This document shows, in pieces, positions 58,879 to 64,000 of a stretch of 64,000 bases of DNA. The stretch is from Hyphomicrobiales bacterium (lineage in GTDB: Bacteria > Pseudomonadota > Alphaproteobacteria > Rhizobiales > Rhizobiaceae). The notes under the pieces are model-generated. The model was given only the letters and a program-made list of their open reading frames with translations. It was not told the origin of the DNA and did not search any database. The position numbers and the translations under genes were made by a program. Numbering within the stretch: the first letter of the stretch is position 1; every line of letters begins with the position of its first letter. Location of the stretch: NCBI GenBank assembly GCA_017305935.1, contig JAFKJU010000013.1, positions 62,001 through 126,000 of the forward strand, in the 5' to 3' direction.

Positions 58879-59013
58879 ATGTTCCTGACCCTGACCGTAC
58901 TCGCCGCCCTCATCAGCAGCATGTTCGTTGCGTCCGTGGTGACCAGCCTTTCAGAATTGCGCCGCGAAAGCGAAGACCTCAAGGAGTTGGGTCGTCGCCA
59001 CCGCGCCTTCTGA
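58879..59013 (+). CDS. Small single-helix membrane protein 3
   Basis: A 44-aa protein: MFLTLTVLAALISSMFVASV forms one membrane helix, followed by a charged amphipathic end (LRRESEDLKELGRRHRAF). GAAAGG lies 8 nt before the ATG. It starts 49 bp after small gene 2 on the same strand. Family unknown. Confidence 0.6.
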   Translation: MFLTLTVLAALISSMFVASVVTSLSELRRESEDLKELGRRHRAF

Positions 59014-59128
59014 CGGATCTGTTCCGAAATAGCTCTGCGACACCTCCCTCCCTCTTGTCGCAGCATCTCGAACCGGATGGTTTCCCTCACCGTCCGGTTT
59101 ATTTTTGTCCATATTTCCAAGGCGAAAT

Positions 59129-59159
59129 CAAAAAGGGCGGCCCGATGGACCGCCCTTTT
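59129..59159 (-). terminator. Terminator after gyrA
   Basis: AAAAGGGCGG (59131-59140) pairs with CCGCCCTTTT (59150-59159), 9-nt loop; on the minus strand the 3' arm runs into TTTTTGATTTC. It lies about 11 bp beyond the gyrA stop. Confidence 0.83.
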
Positions 59160-59169
59160 CGTGTGTTTA

Positions 59170-61929
59170 TCAGGCCTGCGTTTCGGCTTCGCCCGCCGGC
59201 TCGTCGCCGGTCTCGTCATCGCCTTCCGGCTCGCTGATGCGCTCCACCGAGACGACCTTCTCATCCTTGGCCGTGGAGAAGATGGTCACGCCCTTGGTGG
59301 CGCGGCTGGCGATGCGGATGCCGCCGACCGGAACCCGGATCAACTGGCCGCCATCCGAAACCAGCATGATCTGGTCGCTGTCCTCGACCGGGAAGGCAGC
59401 GACGAGTTCGCCGATTTCCGTCGTCTTCGAGGTGTCGGTGGCGCGGATGCCCTTGCCGCCACGGCCGGAGGTGCGGAAGTCGTAGGAGGACGAGCGCTTG
59501 CCGAAACCCTTTACCGAGACGGTCAGGACGAACTGCTCCTGCCCCTTGAGTTCCTCGTAGCGGTCGTCCGCAAGCTGGCCCTCTTCGGAAACCTCCTCGC
59601 CGACCAGCGCGATATCCTCCTCATCGATGCCGCTGGCGCGGCGCTCGGTGGCCGAACGCTTGAGATAGGCGGCGCGCTCCCACGGCTCGGCATCGACATG
59701 GCCGATGATCGTCATCGAGATCAGCCGGTCGCCATCGGCCAGCGAAATGCCGCGCACGCCGATGGAGTTGCGGCCGGCGAAGACGCGGACGTCATCGACG
59801 GGGAAGCGGATGCACTGGCCGAGCGCCGTGGTCAGCAGCACGTCGTCGCGATCGGTGCAGGTCTCGACCGAGAGGATCGAGTCGCCCTCTTCCTCCAGCT
59901 TCATCGCAATCTTGCCGTTGCGGTTCACCTGGACGAAATCCGACAGCTTGTTGCGGCGAACGGTGCCGCGCGTCGTCGAGAACATCACGTCGAGATTATC
60001 CCAGCTCGCCTCGTCCTCGGGCAACGGCATGATCGTGGTGATGCGTTCGCCGGGCTCCAGCGGCAGCATGTTGATCAACGCTTTGCCCTTGGATTGCGGT
60101 GTGCCGATCGGCAGACGCCAGACTTTCTCCTTGTAGACGATGCCGCGCGAGGAGAAGAACAGCACCGGCGTATGCGTGTTGGCCACGAACAGGCGGGTGA
60201 CGAAATCCTCGTCGCGGGTCGCCATGCCCGAGCGGCCCTTGCCGCCGCGCCGCTGGGCGCGATAGGTGGCGAGCGGCACGCGCTTAATATAGCCGAGATG
60301 CGAGACGGTGACGACCATGTCCTCGCGGGCGATCAGATCCTCGTCGTCCATTTCGAGGCCGCCGTCGACGATCTGGGTGCGGCGCGGCGTTCCGAATTCA
60401 TCGCGGATCGCCTTCATCTCGTCCTTGACGATGGTCTGGATGCGCAGGCGCGACGACAAGATATCGAGGTAATCCTTGATCTCCTCGCCGATCTTGTTCA
60501 GCTCGTCGCCGATTTCGTCGCGGCCGAGCGCCGTCAGGCGGGCCAGGCGCAGTTCGAGGATCGAACGGGCCTGCTCCTCGGAGAGGTTATAGGTCAGATC
60601 TTCGTTGATGCGGTGGCGCGGATCGTCGATCAGGCGGATCAGCGGCTCGACGTCGGCGGCCGGCCAACGGCGCTCCATCAGGATTTCGCGCGCCGTCTGC
60701 GGATCGGGCGCCTCGCGAATGACGCGGATGACCTCGTCGATATTGGCAACGGCGATGGCGAGGCCGACCAAGACATGCGCCCGGTCACGCGCCTTGCGCA
60801 GCAGGTATTTCGTGCGGCGGCTGATCACCTCCTCGCGGAAGGAGACGAAGGCGCGCAGCATGTCGAGCAGCGTCATTTGCTCCGGCTTGCCACCGTTCAG
60901 CGCCACCATGTTGCAGCCGAAGGAGGTCTGCAGCGGCGTGTAGCGATAGAGCTGGTTGAGGATGACCTCGGCGTTGGCGTCGCGCTTCAGCTCGACGACG
61001 ACGCGGTAGCCCTGGCGGTCGGATTCGTCGCGCAGATCCGAGATGCCCTCGATGCGCTTTTCGCGCACCAGCTCGGCCATCTTCTCGATCATCGTCGCCT
61101 TGTTCACCTGATAGGGAATTTCGGTGATGATGATCTGCTCGCGGTCGCCGCGCATCGGCTCGATGGCGGCGACGCCGCGCATGATGACCGAGCCGCGGCC
61201 GGTCTCATAGGCCGAGCGGATGCCGGCGCGGCCGAGGATCATGGCGCCGGTCGGGAAATCCGGGCCGGGAATGATCTGCATCAGATCCGGCAGTTCCATC
61301 CCCGGATTGTCCATCAGCGCGATGCAGCCGTCGATGACTTCGGCGAGATTGTGCGGCGGAATGTTGGTCGCCATGCCGACGGCGATGCCGCCGGCGCCGT
61401 TGACCAGCAGGTTGGGGAATTTCGCCGGCAGGACGGCGGGCTCGGAAAGCGTACCGTCATAGTTGTCGCGAAAATCGACCGTTTCCTTGTCGAGGTCGTC
61501 GAGCAGCGAATGCGCCGACTTCTGCAGGCGGCATTCGGTGTAGCGTTCGGCCGCCGGCGGGTCGCCGTCGATGGAGCCGAAATTGCCCTGGCCATCGATC
61601 AACGGCAGGCGCAGCGACCAGTCCTGGGCCATGCGCGCCAACGCGTCATAGATCGCGGCGTTACCATGCGGATGGAATTTACCCATCACGTCGCCGGTCA
61701 CGCGGGCGCATTTGACATATTTCTTGTTCCAGTCGATGCCCAGTTCCGACATGCCGTACAGGATGCGCCGATGAACCGGCTTCAACCCATCGCGGACGTC
61801 TGGAAGCGCGCGGGACACGATCACGCTCATCGCGTAATCGAGGTACGACCGCTGCATTTCCTCCATGATGGAAATGGGTTCGATGCCTGGCGGTAGTTTG
61901 CCGCCACCGGGTGCAGAGTGCTCAGTCAA
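59170..61929 (-). CDS. gyrA: DNA gyrase subunit A
   Basis: A 919-aa gyrase A subunit that cuts and rejoins DNA during supercoiling. The catalytic tyrosine is in [10 protein letters not shown], and the GyrA box of the C-terminal wrapping domain is [10 protein letters not shown]. The quinolone region reads [17 protein letters not shown]: the position of E. coli Ser83 is Ala and Asp82 is Asn, while Asp87 is kept. Start TTG at 61929, where family members begin ([20 protein letters not shown]). An acidic tail closes it. It is divergent from ycjX. Confidence 0.96.
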   Translation of the reverse strand: MTEHSAPGGGKLPPGIEPISIMEEMQRSYLDYAMSVIVSRALPDVRDGLKPVHRRILYGMSELGIDWNKKYVKCARVTGDVMGKFHPHGNAAIYDALARMAQDWSLRLPLIDGQGNFGSIDGDPPAAERYTECRLQKSAHSLLDDLDKETVDFRDNYDGTLSEPAVLPAKFPNLLVNGAGGIAVGMATNIPPHNLAEVIDGCIALMDNPGMELPDLMQIIPGPDFPTGAMILGRAGIRSAYETGRGSVIMRGVAAIEPMRGDREQIIITEIPYQVNKATMIEKMAELVREKRIEGISDLRDESDRQGYRVVVELKRDANAEVILNQLYRYTPLQTSFGCNMVALNGGKPEQMTLLDMLRAFVSFREEVISRRTKYLLRKARDRAHVLVGLAIAVANIDEVIRVIREAPDPQTAREILMERRWPAADVEPLIRLIDDPRHRINEDLTYNLSEEQARSILELRLARLTALGRDEIGDELNKIGEEIKDYLDILSSRLRIQTIVKDEMKAIRDEFGTPRRTQIVDGGLEMDDEDLIAREDMVVTVSHLGYIKRVPLATYRAQRRGGKGRSGMATRDEDFVTRLFVANTHTPVLFFSSRGIVYKEKVWRLPIGTPQSKGKALINMLPLEPGERITTIMPLPEDEASWDNLDVMFSTTRGTVRRNKLSDFVQVNRNGKIAMKLEEEGDSILSVETCTDRDDVLLTTALGQCIRFPVDDVRVFAGRNSIGVRGISLADGDRLISMTIIGHVDAEPWERAAYLKRSATERRASGIDEEDIALVGEEVSEEGQLADDRYEELKGQEQFVLTVSVKGFGKRSSSYDFRTSGRGGKGIRATDTSKTTEIGELVAAFPVEDSDQIMLVSDGGQLIRVPVGGIRIASRATKGVTIFSTAKDEKVVSVERISEPEGDDETGDEPAGEAETQA

Positions 61930-62129
61930 ATTGAATCACGATCTTTGTTCGGAATCAGATACGCTTTTATAGCGGAAACGCTGCGTCAACGCCAATTTCG
62001 TGCACTGTCCTGCGCAGGTTTCGGCGTCCAAAACATGGCAAATCCCCAACAAAATTCGCATGCTCCGCTTCTTTTCGCCAAAGCCTGCAGCGCCTATATG
62101 CGAAGCGACCATCTTTGCCCGGAGCCCTC

Positions 62130-63599
62130 TTGAAACCGCCCTCGCTCACAACCTTCAAGGACGATGCGCTGATCGCGCTCGACAACCTCGCCGACCGCGC
62201 CGCCCATATGGTCCACCCGACCGTGCGGCTGGGTGTCACCGGACTTTCCCGGGCCGGCAAGACGGTGTTCATTTCCTCGCTGGTGCATAACCTGCTGCAT
62301 GGCGGCCGCCTGCCGCTGTTCGAGCCGATGCGCGCGGGGCGTGTGACAGCGGTAACATTGGAAGAGCAGCCGGATGACGCCGTGCCGCGCTTTCAATACG
62401 AGGATCATGTGCGCGCGCTTGTCGAAGACCGCATCTGGCCGGACTCGACGCGGGCGATTTCCGAGTTGCGCCTGACCTTCACCTTTCGCAGCGCCAGCAG
62501 CTGGAACCGGCTGTTTGCGCCGGGAAAACTCTCCATCGACATCGTCGATTATCCCGGCGAATGGCTGCTGGATCTGCCGCTGCTGCGGCAGGACTTTTAT
62601 CAGTTCAGCCGGCAGACTGTGGAGCTGGCGCAAACCGGCATCCGCGCCGAGCTTTCCAAGCAATGGCTTGGGCTTGCCCGCTCCATCGATCTCGAGGGCC
62701 CTGCCGACGAGATGCGCGCCCGCGCGTTGCACCTCGCCTTCACCGCTTACCTGCGCGCCTGCAAGGCGGACGAGCGGTCGCTTTCGACTTTGCCGCCGGG
62801 GCGCTTCCTGATGCCCGGCGATCTCGACGGCTCGCCGGCCCTGACCTTTGCGCCCCTGCCCGATCTGCCGGACACGCCGGCTCCGAAAGGCTCGTTCCGG
62901 GCGATGATGGAGCGGCGCTACGAGGCTTACAAGACCGTGGTGGTCAAACCCTTTTTCCGCGAGCATTTCGCCCGGCTCGACCGCCAGATCGTGCTGGTCG
63001 ATGCGCTGCAGGCGGTCAATCGCGGGCCGGAGGCGGTCGCCGATCTCGAAAGGGCGCTGGCGGACGTGCTCGCCTGTTTTCGCCCAGGGCATAACAGCTT
63101 CTTCTCCTCCTTCGTCACCCGCCGCATCGACAAGGTGCTGGTGGCCGCCACCAAGGCGGACCATTTGCACCACGAAAGCCACGATCGGCTGGAAGCGATC
63201 ACGCGGCGGCTGGTGGAGCGCGCCATCCGCTCCATCGGCATGAGCGGCGCCGGCATCGAGACACTGGCGCTTGCCTCGGTTCGCGCCACGCGCGAGGCCA
63301 CCGTCGAGCGCGACGGCCATGTCCTGCCGGTCATCGTCGGCACACCGATGGAAGGAGAGACCATCGAGGGCCACCGTTTCGACGGCGCAACCAAGACCGC
63401 GATCTTTCCTGGCGACCTGCCGGAAAAGACGGAAATCCTGTTCGATGTCGAGGCGGACGGGACGCTTTCCGCGCCGCAGGTCAATATCGTCCGCTTCCGG
63501 CCGCCGGCCATCGAAAGCAGCCGCAGGGGCGGCGCTTCGCTGCCGCATATCCGCCTCGACCGCGCCCTGCAATTCCTCATCGGAGACCGCCTGGCATGA
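62130..63599 (+). CDS. ycjX: YcjX family P-loop protein (DUF463)
   Basis: A 489-aa GTPase-like protein of the YcjX/DUF463 family. The P-loop is GLSRAGKTVFISSLVHNLL near residue 45, and the switch-like IVDYPGEWLLDLPLL follows. Family members are linked to phage-shock and envelope stress in E. coli. Start chosen as the TTG at 62130, with GGAG 6 nt upstream; a TTG at 62115 is the alternative. It overlaps the following ycjF-like gene by 4 bp. Confidence 0.9.
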   Translation: MKPPSLTTFKDDALIALDNLADRAAHMVHPTVRLGVTGLSRAGKTVFISSLVHNLLHGGRLPLFEPMRAGRVTAVTLEEQPDDAVPRFQYEDHVRALVEDRIWPDSTRAISELRLTFTFRSASSWNRLFAPGKLSIDIVDYPGEWLLDLPLLRQDFYQFSRQTVELAQTGIRAELSKQWLGLARSIDLEGPADEMRARALHLAFTAYLRACKADERSLSTLPPGRFLMPGDLDGSPALTFAPLPDLPDTPAPKGSFRAMMERRYEAYKTVVVKPFFREHFARLDRQIVLVDALQAVNRGPEAVADLERALADVLACFRPGHNSFFSSFVTRRIDKVLVAATKADHLHHESHDRLEAITRRLVERAIRSIGMSGAGIETLALASVRATREATVERDGHVLPVIVGTPMEGETIEGHRFDGATKTAIFPGDLPEKTEILFDVEADGTLSAPQVNIVRFRPPAIESSRRGGASLPHIRLDRALQFLIGDRLA

Positions 63600-64000
63600 C
63601 TTCGTCCGATACGCCTCCGCCCCGCCGCCCCGCCGCCTTCCAAATCGATGAGGACCGCCCCGCCGACGCCCCGCGTGAAACACCGCGACGGCCGGGGCGC
63701 TTCGAGAGCGGCGTCTCGTTGATCGAGGATGACGACGATCCGTTCCTGTCGGATATCTCAGCCCTCGATGTGCAGGCCCTGCAACCGCCGCCCCCGGCCC
63801 GCCGGCGGTTTTCGCTCGGCGGCATCGCTGCCGGCGCCTTCGGCATCTTTCTGTCGCTGGGCTTCGGCCTGTGGGCCGACCGGGTGATCCGCGACCTGTT
63901 TTCGCGTTCCGACTGGCTGGGTTACGTCGCCATCGGCGCGGTTGCGGTCGGCCTTGCGGCTTTGCTCGCCATCGTCACCCGCGAGCTGTTCGGCCTGCAT
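63596..64000 (+). CDS. ycjF: YcjF/TIGR01620 family membrane protein (partial)
   Basis: The first 135 residues of a YcjF-like protein, running off the right edge. A proline-rich acidic N terminus (TSSDTPPPRRPAAFQIDEDR, SGVSLIEDDDDPF) precedes two membrane helices at about residues 73-92 and 107-126. It is the usual partner of YcjX and starts by ATGA overlap with it. The gene is open at the window end, so no stop is seen. Confidence 0.85.
   Translation, partial: MTSSDTPPPRRPAAFQIDEDRPADAPRETPRRPGRFESGVSLIEDDDDPFLSDISALDVQALQPPPPARRRFSLGGIAAGAFGIFLSLGFGLWADRVIRDLFSRSDWLGYVAIGAVAVGLAALLAIVTRELFGLH

Noticed and set aside
59077-61896. Very long plus-strand open frame opposite gyrA
   Set aside because: Composition is typical of the complement of a high-GC gene; gyrA on the other strand has all its motifs.

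Overview
The window looks like a stretch of the main chromosome of a Rhizobiaceae-type alphaproteobacterium (Rhizobium/Agrobacterium/Shinella/Ensifer relatives). The reasons are high GC, rhizobial gene sets and order, and families largely confined to alphaproteobacteria (DUF1476 F1-ATPase inhibitor, DUF1127, DUF455 ferritin-like protein, a eukaryote-like NADP isocitrate dehydrogenase). A CtrA-type box and an Irr-like box are also present. The genus cannot be fixed without database searches. No tRNA, rRNA, CRISPR array, prophage or insertion sequence was recognised. The region is mostly housekeeping; the accessory signal is in small repeats and tiny genes.

Layout. 1-3520: suf Fe-S cluster operon on the minus strand (cysteine desulfurase, sufB, sufC), interrupted between sufB and sufC by a frameshifted GIY-YIG nuclease gene bracketed by inverted palindromic repeats. 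3738-7147: alpha/beta hydrolase, anmK, tyrS. 7211-15632: large AsmA/DUF3971 envelope protein, bcp peroxiredoxin, DUF455 protein, M23 peptidase behind a CtrA-type box, DEAD-box helicase, Nudix hydrolase. 15788-21472: a minus-strand molybdenum-hydroxylase maturation cluster (flavin reductase, MoxR/CoxD ATPase, CoxE VWA protein, two XdhC halves, MoeA/MobA-like fusion, TfoX-like protein) without any hydroxylase subunits.

21676-28639: periplasmic binding protein, rpe, purB, a GGDEF/EAL protein. 28687-37038: purine genes purC-purS-orf-purQ and, after a spacer with a DUF1127 protein, a MocR regulator and a PagL-like lipid A deacylase, purL and bolA. 37135-42999: monothiol glutaredoxin, MFS transporter, inositol-phosphatase family protein, ttcA, glutaminase, rpsD. 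43205-51476: HerA-like ATPase, GFA protein, LysE exporter, GNAT, murI, TrmJ-like methyltransferase, FUSC protein. 51700-58144: icd, two small proteins, then a tRNA-queuosine/cyclophilin/coaD run. 58328-59013: three tiny predicted membrane-associated proteins. 59170-64000: gyrA and the ycjX-ycjF pair, the last running off the end.

Themes. Iron-sulfur metabolism recurs (suf, BolA, CGFS glutaredoxin, TtcA), as do purine synthesis, molybdenum cofactor handling and envelope maintenance. The most unusual signal is a family of short paired palindromes. One pair encloses a GIY-YIG nuclease gene. Two others are about 105 bp, empty, and share a conserved core in opposite orientation; one supplies the end of anmK. 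This looks like a GIY-YIG-associated repeat family with non-autonomous copies.
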